From the NCBI GenBank assembly GCA_037447655.1, contig JBBHKE010001921.1, positions 1 to 47,976 of the forward strand: a DNA stretch of 47,976 nt, in the 5' to 3' direction. The translations under genes and the position numbers were made by a program. The notes under the pieces were generated by a model. The model made no database searches and was not told the origin of the DNA. It saw only the letters and a program-made list of their open reading frames with translations. Below are positions 1 through 10,263 of this stretch, piece by piece (the first letter of the stretch is position 1; each line of letters opens with the position of its first letter). This DNA comes from Zygnema cylindricum. Its lineage: Eukaryota > Streptophyta > Zygnematophyceae > Zygnematales > Zygnemataceae.

Positions 1-208
1 GGCCGACTATGTGAGTGTCGTAAACAACTGAAGGGAACAAACAATTTGGAAAAGTCGCAGCCGACGCTCTAAGGGCTTGCAGGTGAGCGAGGGCAAACAA
101 AGGGGCTCCTAGAGGGTCACCTTGACGAGTACCCGTTACTGATTCCAAAGTGGTAACGTCCCCCAATGGAACTCCAATGGGATAAAGTAAAAGGCAGGGC
201 TTGGAGTA
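1..208 (-). mobile_element. LINE (non-LTR retrotransposon), RT fragment left of A1
   Basis: On the minus strand this reads as reverse transcriptase containing SVTGTRQGDPLGAPLFALAH, the block that precedes the catalytic YADD box in non-LTR retrotransposons. It continues directly from the RT fragment that ends at 15878 once element A1 and one target-site copy are removed. The expected Y-A-D-D-T-H-I-V-G block appears as VYDTHIVG, so the catalytic aspartate pair is damaged. The 3' remainder of the LINE lies beyond the left edge of the window. The copy is inactive. Confidence 0.8.
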
Positions 209-213
209 AAACG

Positions 214-1215
214 TGCAATTCTGTGTCCTCCATTTGACTAGAGAATTTAGGAAGACTCTAGATAGTTTTTAACTAACCCACTTCAAACCACAACCACTGC
301 TGCCCAAGATGGTAAAGTGACAGTGTGACTTCACCCTTTTGCAATGTAGACTCCTTTGAGTGTGTAGCAAAAAAAATCAGTGAAAACAACCAACCTGCCG
401 ATTAGGTATGAGCCGGCAAAAATGCCAATTTATACAAAGTTCTCTTAGAGAGAGTTGACTACCTACGAGATTCTCCTAAGTCCTAAACCCCTCTCACAGC
501 CCCTTTGTATTGAAGTACTAACCAATCATATGACTGTAAAGTACAGAAAGGTACTACGGACGATGTCTTTTCTGTACGGCCTGTGTACGACAAGGCCACT
601 GAGTGGACTCGTGTCATCCTGCCACTCGTCATTGTCTTCCTCGGAATTCTTGCGACCAAATGTTATCTATCAACGTGGTGTTAGGTCATGCCACATCCAT
701 AAACACCAAAACGACCATTCTGCGATCTCGGAAGTGATGTATGCCGTTGGATTAAATCCGACATTAAATGTCGGTCATCGAAACAAAATCCGATTCATTT
801 GTTTCGTGCAAAATGACGTCCGCACTAAACTTTAACTAGTTCTATGTTCCTTCGTACATATTTTAGTTAATCGGTTTCAGTACCATACAATAGTTTAAAT
901 ACATATCAAACCCTATATATCCTAACGAACTTCTACGACAGACTGGTTAGAGCTAATGGCTATGCCGCGCTCTGCCTGTCAGAGGTTCGAGTCCTGCCGG
1001 ACTAAACCTTTTTTTGAGAGTGACTTGAGTCACTCTTTAGTCCTGCCTATGGAGCTGAGGTAGCCATGGCTCCATCACTCTCTCTCTCTTTCAGTGACTA
1101 CACAAAGTATATGGGCAAGAGAGAAGAGATGGAGGCAGGCTCCGTGTATCTTTCTTATCTGTTTCCGCTAATGTATTTAGACCTAAAAAATACCCAAAAA
1201 ATATTTGTTTCAACA
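214..1215 (-). repeat. A1 3' LTR
   Basis: On the minus strand it begins TGTTGAAAC at 1215, right after a purine tract (PPT, about 1216-1230), and ends ...TTGCA at 214. It is homologous to 14895-15872 and, inverted, to the A2 LTRs. The last 20 nt (233-214) encode M-E-D-T-E-L, the apparent gag start. An antisense tRNA-like unit lies at 937-1008. Confidence 0.88.
937..1008 (+). other. tRNA-like unit with Pol III boxes, antisense in A1 3' LTR
   Basis: The plus strand carries ACTGGTTAGAGC, matching the second half of a tRNA D-arm/A box, and 30-odd nt later GGTTCGAGTCC (984-994), a perfect B box. A run of seven T (1009-1015) follows at the place of a Pol III terminator. The T-stem pairs only partly and no anticodon arm is clear, so it is tRNA-derived rather than a working tRNA. 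It is antisense to the retrotransposon. Confidence 0.6.
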
Positions 1216-1305
1216 TTCCCTTTATTTTCTAGTCTAATTTTAGCTTTTCTTTTAATCCACATTTTACCCTACAATATTTTAACTTGGGAGAGGGCACAGG
1301 TTTGG

Positions 1306-1942
1306 TCAACATGTCAGCCACCATTTCTTCATCGGATTTATACACAAGATTACAATTTTATTTTCAGCCTTTTCCCTCACGAAGTTTAATCTTATGTCTA
1401 TATGCTTAGCCTTGAAATGATGTTTTGAATTGGCTGCAATAGCAATGGCAGTTTGATTATCACAAAAAACTTCATACACTCCCTCCTTCATATACCCCAA
1501 TACTTGCAACAAGGATTTGACCCACATAAACTCATTCACAACCAAACAAGAGGCCACATACTCAGCCTCCATAGTAGATTGAGCATCCACCTTTTGTTGG
1601 TTACTGCTCCAACAGCAAACACCTTCCCCCACATACAACACATACCCAAAAGTACATCTTCTCATAGGTGCATCTCTAAAACTGGCATCCTCCAAGTAGT
1701 GATATCTGTGTGCTCCCCTCCCAAATTAAACCATAATTATTTGGTTCCTACCAAATATCTCATGACTATCTTACCCGCCTCCCCTCCCAAATTCAACCAT
1801 AACTTTTTGGTTCCTACCAGATATCTCATGACTATCTTGCCCGCCTCCCAATCTCTCTTCCCGTGATCGTTAAGACTCCTATTGCTGCAGGTATGTCCGA
1901 CCTTGTACAGTTTATAAAATAGATCAAACTTCCTACGACCTG
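1306..1942 (-). pseudogene. A1 RT tail and RNase H
   Basis: It starts at the junction with B with the RT C-terminal motif RQVVGSLIYFINCTR (about 1890-1940). RNase H follows with GYVLYVGEGVCCWSSNQQK, STMEAEYVASC, CDNQTAIAIAANSKHHFKAKHIDIR and W-W-L-T-C. A 66-bp (22-codon) in-frame tandem duplication lies at 1715-1846. The 3' end abuts the PPT and LTR. Confidence 0.8.
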
Positions 1943-1947
1943 TCTAT

Positions 1948-3035
1948 TGTTGTTCTACAACCACCGTTGCAGGCGGAGAACCAGCAGTAGTAGTGGAAGT
2001 AGACATGACAAATAGCATAAACTATCAAAGTACCTACTCAATTGCCAATTTAGAGCTGACACAAAAAATGAATCAGAAAGCCAATATGCTTCAAATATTT
2101 AACGGTGATACAGAATACAGTAAACTGACAATTCCCAAAATTGCAGCCCAAATGACCCTGTAAACCATAAGATATGATGTCTGGAAGTTTCCCCAAAACT
2201 GCCCTTAGAAAATCATTTTTCCAAAAACTGGATGATACAAAATTCGCTAAGTCCTAGAATATATACTCACAGTGAGTATCTACTGGTCACACTAATTCGG
2301 GTGACCGTGCTACGGAACTATCCTGACTAACGACAAAGTATCCAACCTTTACTTTACTGTACCTAGAGTACCTCCAAAAACCTAATTATTATTTTCCAGA
2401 AAACTAGTTAATAAAACACTGAATTTTAATACACTAAACTACAAAACTCTGTTATTCAAATATTTCAGATAACGAGCAGTACAAAATGTTCCAGGTGCTT
2501 AGTCACTGTGATCGCTAAAGTCCAACCGACTGTCGTAGTGTAGTGCGAAGCACCTGAGTGCTTCGTCACTTGTGGTCCCACGTGAATCACGCCTCGTCAC
2601 TTTGTGGTCCCACTTAAATCACGCCTCGTCACTTGCGGTCCCACGTGAATCATAATTGTGGTCCCAGGTGAATCGCGTCCGTCGACGTCTCTCAAAATCA
2701 ATGATCATAATTCACTTTCGAAATATCCGGACGTTTCTATTTATGATCATAAAAATATTCCGTGCCATATAATTCCAAAATATCTGTATGACTCCAAAAA
2801 TAGCCGTACCATATATTTTTCGAGATATCCGGATCTTCTGTCCGTCTGATTTGGCGATTCCAATTGTCTGTTGTGTGACGCCTGTTGACGTCACTCCGTA
2901 AAATATGTAGAGGTACAATACACTTTATTGTACTTTGCCTACTGTAACACTAATAAATGTAAGTCTTATATGCCACTTCTTAGAAACTATTCTAAGTCTA
3001 ATCTATTTACTAACTAAAGATTTCAAATCCCAACA
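1948..3035 (-). repeat. B 3' LTR
   Basis: 1088-bp LTR from TGTTGGGATTTG at 3035 to ...GAACAACA at 1948, preceded by a PPT (A-rich then GGGGAG, about 3036-3048). Its U3 carries about four copies of a GTGGTCCCACGTGAATC-type repeat (2571-2675) and a hairpin with an 8-bp stem at 2546-2565. Its last 59 nt begin with the ATG (2006-2004) that in the 5' copy opens gag. Confidence 0.9.
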
Positions 3036-3058
3036 CTCCCCTAAATTTTAAGATTCAG

Positions 3059-3526
3059 TTACTCACTTAGTCCTACAACTTCTCTGCAAAACTGCAACTT
3101 AGGAGCAGGAAGGGCTTTTGTTAACATGTCAGCCACCATCTTTTCATCCGGTAAATAACACAACTTAATGACTTTTGCAAGTACTTTTTCCTTGACAAAG
3201 TGCAATCTAACATCCATGTGTTTACTTTTAAAATGATGGCTGGGGTTAGAGGCAATGGCAATGGTAACCTCGTTGTCACACCAAATAGACTGAAGACATG
3301 TTTGCATGTACCCAAGTTCTTGTACAATAGACTTGACCCATAGGAGCTCCTTGAGGGCCGAAGCTGCTGCTATATGTTTAGACTCCATTGTGGATTGAAC
3401 TGTAACCTTTTGTAATTTGCTACTCCAGCAGCAAGTTCCATCTCCAATCTTAAGTACAAAACCAATTGTAGATTTCTGGCTTGGCATGTACCCATAGTTG
3501 GCATCGCTCCACGTCTGTATTTTCAC
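3059..3526 (-). pseudogene. B RNase H
   Basis: 155 open codons with WSDANYGYMPSQKSTIGFVL, STMESKHIAAASALKELLW, CDNEVTIAIASNPSHHFKSK, HMDVRLHFVKEK and D-M-L-T-K-A-L, the standard copia RNase H and pol terminus. It ends about 24 nt before the 3' LTR, leaving room only for the PPT. Confidence 0.85.
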
Positions 3527-3586
3527 CTATCCTCCTCCGAGTACAAGCTTGAGATTTTGAGTTCCTGCAATATATCTCAACACCCT

Positions 3587-4597
3587 TTACGCTGCTTCCC
3601 AATCTGCCTTTTTAGGATACTGCAGACTTCTACTCAAGACTCCCACAGCTGCTTCAATGTCGGGTCTCGTACAATCAATAAAATATATAAGACTTTCGAC
3701 TACCTGTCTATATGGCTTTGAAGCCATAAACTCTTCCTCCCCTGTCTCTAGACTCCCACCAACCATTATGTCTGAATCTGTATCAATTCTTTCTAATTTT
3801 TTCCTGAATTCCATATGAGTTACGGATCCTTTTACATCTCTTATTTCAAATCTTTCTAGTATGTTACCTATTGCTTCTTTCTAAGTTAACATAATCAGCC
3901 TCTTGTTTCTCTCTCTTTCTACCTGTATTCCTAAGATGTATTTGGCCTCACCAAGGTCCTTCATCTCGAACCTAGACCTTAAAGCCGCTTTAATGCGGTT
4001 TATTTCCTCCATTGACTAACTTATTAATAATAGATCATCCACATATACAGCAATGTACATTACCCCATCCTCTCCTTGAAGAACATATACAGAATGATAT
4101 GAGCTAATTCTCTTAAAACCTAGCCCAGTGAAAAACTCATCTAACTTCAGATTCCACTGACGCGAGGCTTGTTTTAGCCCATACAAAGATTTCATCAATT
4201 TACACACTAATTCTTTTTTTCCTTTTTCAACATACATTTCAGGTTGTTTCATATAAATTGTTTCTTCTAACTCTCTATGCAAGAAAGCAGTTTTAGCATC
4301 CATTTGATGTATTTCCATATTCTCTATAGCCGCTAGACTTAGCAAAATTCTGACGGTGGGAAATCTAACAACTGGGGAGAAGGCTTCCTCAAAGTCAATA
4401 CCTTTTTTTTGATTATATCCCTTGGCCATTAGTCTGGCCTAATACCTTTCGATGGTGTTGTCCGGGTTCAGCTTCACCTGAATACCCATTTGTTGCCAAT
4501 GGCTTTCCAGCCCGGAGGAAGATCCACCAGCTCCCATGTCTGTGCCTCCATAATGGACTTCATTTCATCGTTTGCCGCCTCGATCCACTGATTTCTC
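3587..4597 (-). pseudogene. B reverse transcriptase
   Basis: 4016-4429 holds AKGYNQKKGIDFEEAFSPVV, IHQMDAKTAFLHRELEE, SLYGLKQASRQW and the catalytic AVYVDDLLLIS. 3587-3814 holds the RT tail KPYRQVVESLIYFIDCTRPD. Frames are interrupted between these blocks. Confidence 0.8.
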
Positions 4598-5097
4598 TCA
4601 GGTGATAAGAAGGCCTCCTAGATCGTTAGAGGCTCCTTTGTATCTGCAGGAAAACAAAGTGAGACCTTGCTTGCAGACGGCTGCTAGATCTTTTTCCCTT
4701 CGAAAATTATGAGGCCGAGATTGTCGGCAACCTCTGATTTCTCTGTGTAGTTTGAACCGTAACTTGATCTGGGACAGAATGTGTAGTAGTTCCTTCCACC
4801 TGAGGTGTAGCTTGTGGTAAACCATCCTGTAAAGGCACCAGAGGAACTGAAGGAAGAGGTGTCCCACTTGCCGGTGGAAGGTAGACTCGCTGCGTATGGT
4901 GAAAAATGACATATTCTTGCTTTTCCTTTGCCGGTTGATCTGGCACTTTAAACAGGTCAACCGAATCCTGTTCATCTTTAATCTGGATATTTTTAGAAAG
5001 AATCACTTTTTGTTTCGCAAGTACAAAAAATCTATATCCTTTCGCATTATCATCATACCCCATGAAAATCCCAGGTAAGCCTTTAGGCTCCATTTTC
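4598..5097 (-). pseudogene. B integrase C-terminus and linker
   Basis: 4707-5093 begins MEPKGLPGIFMGYDDNAKGY followed by R-F-F-V-L-A-K-Q-K-V-I-L-S, the conserved end of copia integrase. A proline/glutamine-rich linker follows, with R-N-Q-R-L-P-T-I-S at the end, the usual boundary ahead of RT. Confidence 0.7.
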
Positions 5098-6449
5098 CAT
5101 CTATCCTGTGAAGTATCTAAAATAAAACACTTGCTACCAAAGATCTTAAAGTGACTAACATCAGGTTTTTCCCCTGTCTAAAACTCATAAGGTGTAGTGC
5201 TAACAGACCTAGAAGTAATTCCATTTTTAATTTAAACAGCACAGTTAAGTGCTTCAGCCTAGAATTTCAAATCTAGCCCTTTATATGCAAGCATGGACCG
5301 GGCACTCTCTGTCGTTGTCTTATTTAATCTCTCAGAAACACAATTTTGTTCCGGTGTATATGGAACTGTAAGATTGTGACTGATACCTTCCTAGAGGAGA
5401 AATTTTTCGAATTCCTTCGATGTGTATTCTCCCCCTTTGGCCGATCTTAGCGCTAATATTGGAACTCCATGAAGCTTTTTCGACCACGCTTTCTAGTGTT
5501 TAAAGTGAGAAAACACTTCATTTTTATGTTGCATGAAGTAAACTTTGGTGTACCTCGAGTAGTCATCTGTAAATGTGACCATATAGAGGACCCCTCCAGC
5601 CGAAGCCACTTGTGAAGGACCGAGAACATCAGAATGGATGAGCTGCAGAACTTTTTCCGATCTATGGTCTGTTTCCTGCGGAAATGGCAATTTGTGGATC
5701 TTGCCAAGTGAACAACCATCACATGTTTTTATAGGATGAGATGTGAGAGAAACTCCATCAACTTTTCCCGAAATCACCATTTTCTATAGACTATCATAAT
5801 TCATGTGTCCTAATCTCTTATGCCACAACTCATTATCAGATTCGACAATGGAGATCTTAGCGCTAATATTGGAACTCCATGAAGCTTTTTCGACCACGCT
5901 TTCTAGTGTTTAAAGTGAGTAAACACTTCACTTTTATGTTGCATGAAGTAAACTTTGGTGTACCTCGAGTAGTCATCTGTAAATGTGACCATATAGTGGA
6001 CCCCTCCAGCCGAAGCCACTTGTGAAGGACCGAGAACATCAGAATGGATGAGCTGCAGAACTTTTTCCGATCTATGGTTTGTTTCCTGTGGAAATGGCAA
6101 TTTGTGGATCTTGCCAAGTGAACAACCATCACATGTTTTTATAGGATGAGATGTGAGAGAAACTCCATCAACTTTTCCCGAAATCACCATTTTCTTTAGA
6201 CTATCATAATTCATGTGTCCTAATCTCTTATGCCACAACTCATTATCAGATTCGACAATGGAGTAAAGAACATCATTTTCCTTATATTCAACCATGTCTA
6301 TCCGGTTCATTTTGTTAGCATCTCTAGTTCATGTTACTGCGACTTTCCTTTTTTTGCTAACAACCTGTCTCCCTCCTTTCATAACAACTTCAAAGCCTTT
6401 GCTCTCCACTAATGATGTAGAAAAAATATTTTTCTTAAAATTTGGAACA
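5098..6449 (-). pseudogene. B pre-integrase and integrase core, with tandem duplication
   Basis: 5903-6310 shows WHKRLGHMNYDSLKKMV, C-D-G-C, LGKIHKLPFPQ, LIHSDVLGPS and TFTDDYSRYTKVYF: the HHCC-like zinc-binding region and first catalytic Asp of a copia integrase. 5443-5852 repeats 5853-6262 almost exactly (about 98%). Because 410 is not a multiple of 3, the duplication shifts the frame. The rest of the core (5100-5440) is degraded. Confidence 0.8.
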
Positions 6450-7591
6450 TGAAATTCTATGGGCTCCATTGCCCACAGAATTCGCAGATCTAAAAGAAGC
6501 TAATCTAGATAGTGCAAACTCCAAGTTAATGTAAACCCAAATAAATGATCCCTTAACAATAAGAACCACAAAATAGATTCACCCCTGTGAAGAGAAGACC
6601 TTCTGTGTGCTCAGTTCCACCACAAAATGCAAAGTTTCAATATGTGTTTTGGACAATATTCCCCACTTTAACTTTCCCACTGAATAAGTGCCACCCTGGC
6701 AAGCAAAGACTTTAACCGACTACACCTTTGTGTAGCTTGGACTCCCTTGAGTCTGCAGCAAAAAGAATCACTGAATTTGCTCACCCGAGCATTAAGTTAT
6801 GGCTGGTCAAAGATGACATTTATAGTTACAAGCTCTCTTAGAGAGAGAGGTACCTAAATATTACTAAGTCTCGGTCTGCCTACCCACGACTACCTACTAC
6901 TAAACCCTAGTCCAATAGGTACACTATATATTACAAGAAGGTACAATGGGCGATTTACTTATTGTACGACCATTGTACCTGACGCTATCTCCGTATGCCG
7001 CCAAAAAGCTCACTTTGCATGGCGGCTATAATGCCGGCCGTCCGATCAAAACATATTTTACACGATTCGGATTCGCGTACATGCAGAAATTGCTCCTTTT
7101 GGTTAGTCTGCTTTTAATTAGCTGTTGCGTTAATGTTTATCTATTTATGAAACCCGTCACATGTATCGTTTCGATAACGCCTTATTGGTTAACGCTTATC
7201 TCTACAAAAAAACCAAAGACCACGGTTCAAATCTGGTTTAGAGCAGTTTTTGGTTATTTGTTAGTTTGTTAGAACTCTCTTCTTGTACACTTATAAATAC
7301 CTATTGTACCCTACATATGCCATCGTTTACTCTAAGCTATAGGCTAAAGCTAACGTCTATTATAGGATGTAGGTACCAGGATCAAATCTTGGAACCGTCA
7401 CAACCATTTTGGTACAAACTACGAATTAGCCTATCCTCTTTAGACAGCCATGGCTCTAGCTCTCTCTCTGGTCTTCAGTGACTGCAACAAGTATGGGGAC
7501 CGGAGAGAGTTGAGCGAGAAAGAGGTTGCCTTTGCTGACTTACTCTATTTGTTTTTCCAATACAAACCTAGAAAATACATAAATTTCAACA
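6450..7591 (-). mobile_element. Solo LTR C1 inserted in B
   Basis: 1142-bp solo LTR, TGTTGAAATTTATG... at 7591 to ...GAATTTCA at 6450 on the minus strand, with a perfect TSD GAACA (6445-6449 and 7592-7596). Removing it restores the B pre-integrase frame (T-L-H-N-V-L-Y-V-P-N-F-K-K-N). It is homologous to 20160-21453 and related to LTR A. Its last 20 nt encode M-E-P-I-E-F. No internal region remains. Confidence 0.9.
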
Positions 7592-7673
7592 GAACATACA
7601 AAACATTGTGAAGGGTTCTCTCTACCAACTTTCCCCCCACATCTACCATCAATGATACATCACCCTGTCGAGC

Positions 7674-9124
7674 GTGCCGGGAACATCAGAGGAGGGCCCA
7701 CTGCCCGAGTAATTGGTATTGGAGTCCTGCAAACACCCTTCCCCAGAATGCGAATGCTCCCCACAACCATGCTTGTGCTCAATGCTGCCCGCCTTGTTTC
7801 TGTGAGCATGCAGGCAAAGGTGGGAATGAATGCTTAAGGAGGGTGAAAAGATATCCCCTCCCCCCCTCTCCTTCCCCCTCCTGGACGGGGGAAAGGAGGG
7901 AACCCTTAGAGGTGGAGCCAGGTCCTTGATTTGTGACTATCTGTTGGAAGCTTAACAAAGATTCCCTCAAAATCCACTATTCTGGTACAAAAGATTTTGG
8001 TAATAGACCCCCGCAAGAAACCCGACCAGAGCCCCAAAAAGGATTACCAAAGAGAGAACCCAGATGCTTCCACTCAGAATAATGAAAGGATAGAAATATA
8101 AAAATGCTGTCTCAGAATTAACAATATCACCTTGCCCTTAGAAAATAGAAATATAAAGTTAGAATGTGGAATAATAGCAAGCGAGCTCAACCTACCCCCA
8201 AAACGTAACGTGGACAACCAAAAGGAGACGAAATCTCCCCCTGAAAACCCAGAAACAGGTAAGGCCTCCTTAACTCCTCGGTTTCCGCGACCCGGAACCG
8301 GCAAGACCCTTCTTGGATTTCAGAAAAAAACACCAGTCCCCAAACCGCCCAAAACAGGAAAGACGGTGCCAACCACCCAACCGGACTACGATTTCCACAA
8401 AGGACGGCTGCAAACCAAGATGGCAATAGGGTCACAATCACAAGTAACACAAAAGTTCTCCACAAGAAAGTTTGCTGGAATTTCTAGGGTTTTTCTCAGG
8501 AGACAGTACTGAAACAGCAACCTGTCTCCCTCGGCCCCAAGTGCCTTATACAATCAAAGTTTGTCCTATCGATAGTACCAAAGTCAAAGCAATACCAGGA
8601 GCCAATCATTGGCCAGGAATGGTTATCATACGGACATAAGACAAAACATGTTGTACTACACTCAGGGCAAAAAGTTAGGCGACTATCTCCGGCTAGCTTA
8701 GAAGCCACGTGTTTTTCTATGACACAATCCTGAGCAACAAAGTTCTAAATTGACGTGAAACGCCTAACTTTGACTCACATTAATAAATGCTCTATTCGAC
8801 TGGTGGACCTGAACTAACGTCCTAGTGATAGCCAACAGCAAAATCCCCCAGACTATCCCAAAAGTTACGTGGCGTTCCACAATGTAGCCCCCAATGGGAC
8901 AGTGGGCAACTGATCACATGTAATAGGATGGGAATCTTTGGAACGGAGTAACTTTGTCGTCCGGCCTCCGTTTGGCGCGAAATTAAGAGCGTTCCGTTCA
9001 GTTAGGAAAATAGAAGAATCTGGTCCGGCTGAGTGCGCTCGTTTTCCCGTACTTTAAGGACCGTACAGAGGAAAAAGGGCCCGGGAATCCTTGGTAAGAT
9101 AAAAAGGGGTGCCTGTGAAGCACA
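7674..9124. mobile_element. Unclassified 1.45-kb insertion in B protease
   Basis: B pol homology stops on both sides: protease on the right (S-A-Q-G-C-Q), and its continuation on the left (R-Q-G-D-V-S-L). The proposed edges carry CGAGC (7669-7673) and TGAGC (9125-9129), a TSD with one mismatch. The interior has a CT/GA-rich patch (7850-7900) and no convincing coding; open frames at 8132-8512 are proline-rich and unrecognised. It could be a solo LTR of another family or a non-autonomous element. Edges are uncertain by a few bases. Confidence 0.5.
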
Positions 9125-9129
9125 TGAGC

Positions 9130-9300
9130 TTGACAACCCTGAGCTGAGGTTTGAACACTCATGCCGCAAACATAGTAGATTCTCTTTGGAGATGTTTGCT
9201 GCAGATTCATAGAAGCCGCCCTGTTCCACCACATGTGGGCAGACGCTCCCGTGTCCATGATCCATCTTGCATCCTTTGGCCCCTCCATGGCAGACGCCAT
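9130..9300 (-). pseudogene. B protease start
   Basis: Contains the aspartic protease motif RWIMDTGASAHM, then W-N-R-A-A-S-M-N-L. The reading is cut by the insertion 7674-9124 and resumes at about 7673 with QGDVSLMVDVGGKLVERTL. Confidence 0.7.
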
Positions 9301-9453
9301 AACAAATAAATCCGCCTCCTCTTGCTCATTTTAGCTGAGAGACTCATCTGCATCAGTAGCAGTAGCTGAAAAAAGAGCATTTCCACGGGAAGGATTTCTA
9401 GAAAAACCTTTGTATTACTGGCTCTGTTGCCAACCTGGCCAGTATAAACTTGT

Positions 9454-10263
9454 CTAATTAGCCTTCTTCAATTTATGACAGTACCTGTATCCATGACCCT
9501 TCTCAGAACAATAGAAACAAGTAGTAGTAGATGGCCTATTCTGCCTCTGATTAAACTGATTTTGATTGTGGTTAAACTGATTCCTATTCTGATTAAACTG
9601 ATTTCTTCTGTCAAAGTCTGCTGCAAATGCTTCAACCTTTCCTTCTCCCTCAAGGAGTTTAGTATTTGTTTCTTCATTCAATATAGGATTATACGCTAAG
9701 TGAAATGACCAGCTAGCTTTATCATGACTCTTTAATTGAACAAACACACCTTTCATGATACTAGGGAGACCTCTAATAACCAAAGCTGTCTGATGAAACT
9801 CAAGAAATGACCCCCCAGAAGAAGAGTGAGCATCAATGAGTGCACGAAAATTGTCGCAATACTCAACCATTATTCCCCCCGTGTATTTTTATCCCCAAAT
9901 TTTTCCAGCCACCAAGAGCTCTTCTTGAACATTCGCTTTCTCAAAAGCGGATTTGAGGGATGTCCAAATCTCCCTCGCCTTTTTTATTTTCAATTGAGAC
10001 ATGACCAAATTTTCTGAAATACGAAGAACTCACTTGTTCCTTGCCATTTAATTCTTTTTCACCCAAGTTGGATCTGTTTCATCAAGGGAGCCATCCAAGA
10101 CCCCCAATAAGTCAGCAGTTTCAAACGACGATTCAACCATCGCCGCCCAGTACCCATACTTTTGGCCATTGAAGATAGGAATTCTTGACAAAATGCCTAT
10201 AACGTGTTGTTCTACAACCACCGTTGCAGACGGAGAACCAGCAGTAGTAGTGGAAGTAGACAT
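9454..10263 (-). pseudogene. B gag remnant, starting inside the LTR
   Basis: The frame opens at ATG 10263 within the 5' LTR (MSTSTTTAGSPSATVVVEQ), crosses the PBS and continues with IPIFNGQKYGYWAAMVESSF, the copia Gag N-terminal motif. After three stops in the same frame it resumes at 9870, through an N/Q-rich stretch (NQFNQNRNQFNHNQNQFNQR), to the CCHC knuckle CFYCSEKGHGYRYC near 9480. Gag reading through the LTR edge parallels yeast Ty1. Confidence 0.75.
10190..10204 (-). promoter_or_regulatory. B primer-binding site (degenerate)
   Basis: Directly after the LTR the minus strand reads CGTTATAGGC, against GGTTATGGGC expected from the initiator tRNA-Met anticodon arm. It lies in the same gag frame as in element A (V-I-G here, V-M-G in A), with the ATG changed to ATA. 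The short match makes this suggestive only. Confidence 0.45.

Noticed and set aside
455-835. 126-codon open frame on the plus strand in the A1 LTR
   Set aside because: A related frame (15211-15498) recurs at the same place in the other LTR copy; no family recognised. It is LTR sequence open by chance, antisense to the element.
937-1008. Genuine functional tRNA gene
   Set aside because: B box and A-box side are good, but the acceptor and T stems do not pair fully and no clear anticodon arm exists. Kept only as a tRNA-like unit.
2159-3035. LTR B limited to 877 bp with gag start outside it
   Set aside because: The TSD TCTAT and the TG...CA ends place the LTR edge at 1948 and 10205, so the gag start lies inside the LTR.
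8132-8512. Proline/lysine-rich 126-codon frame
   Set aside because: Lies in the unclassified insertion, low complexity, no motif, and a competing open frame on the other strand.
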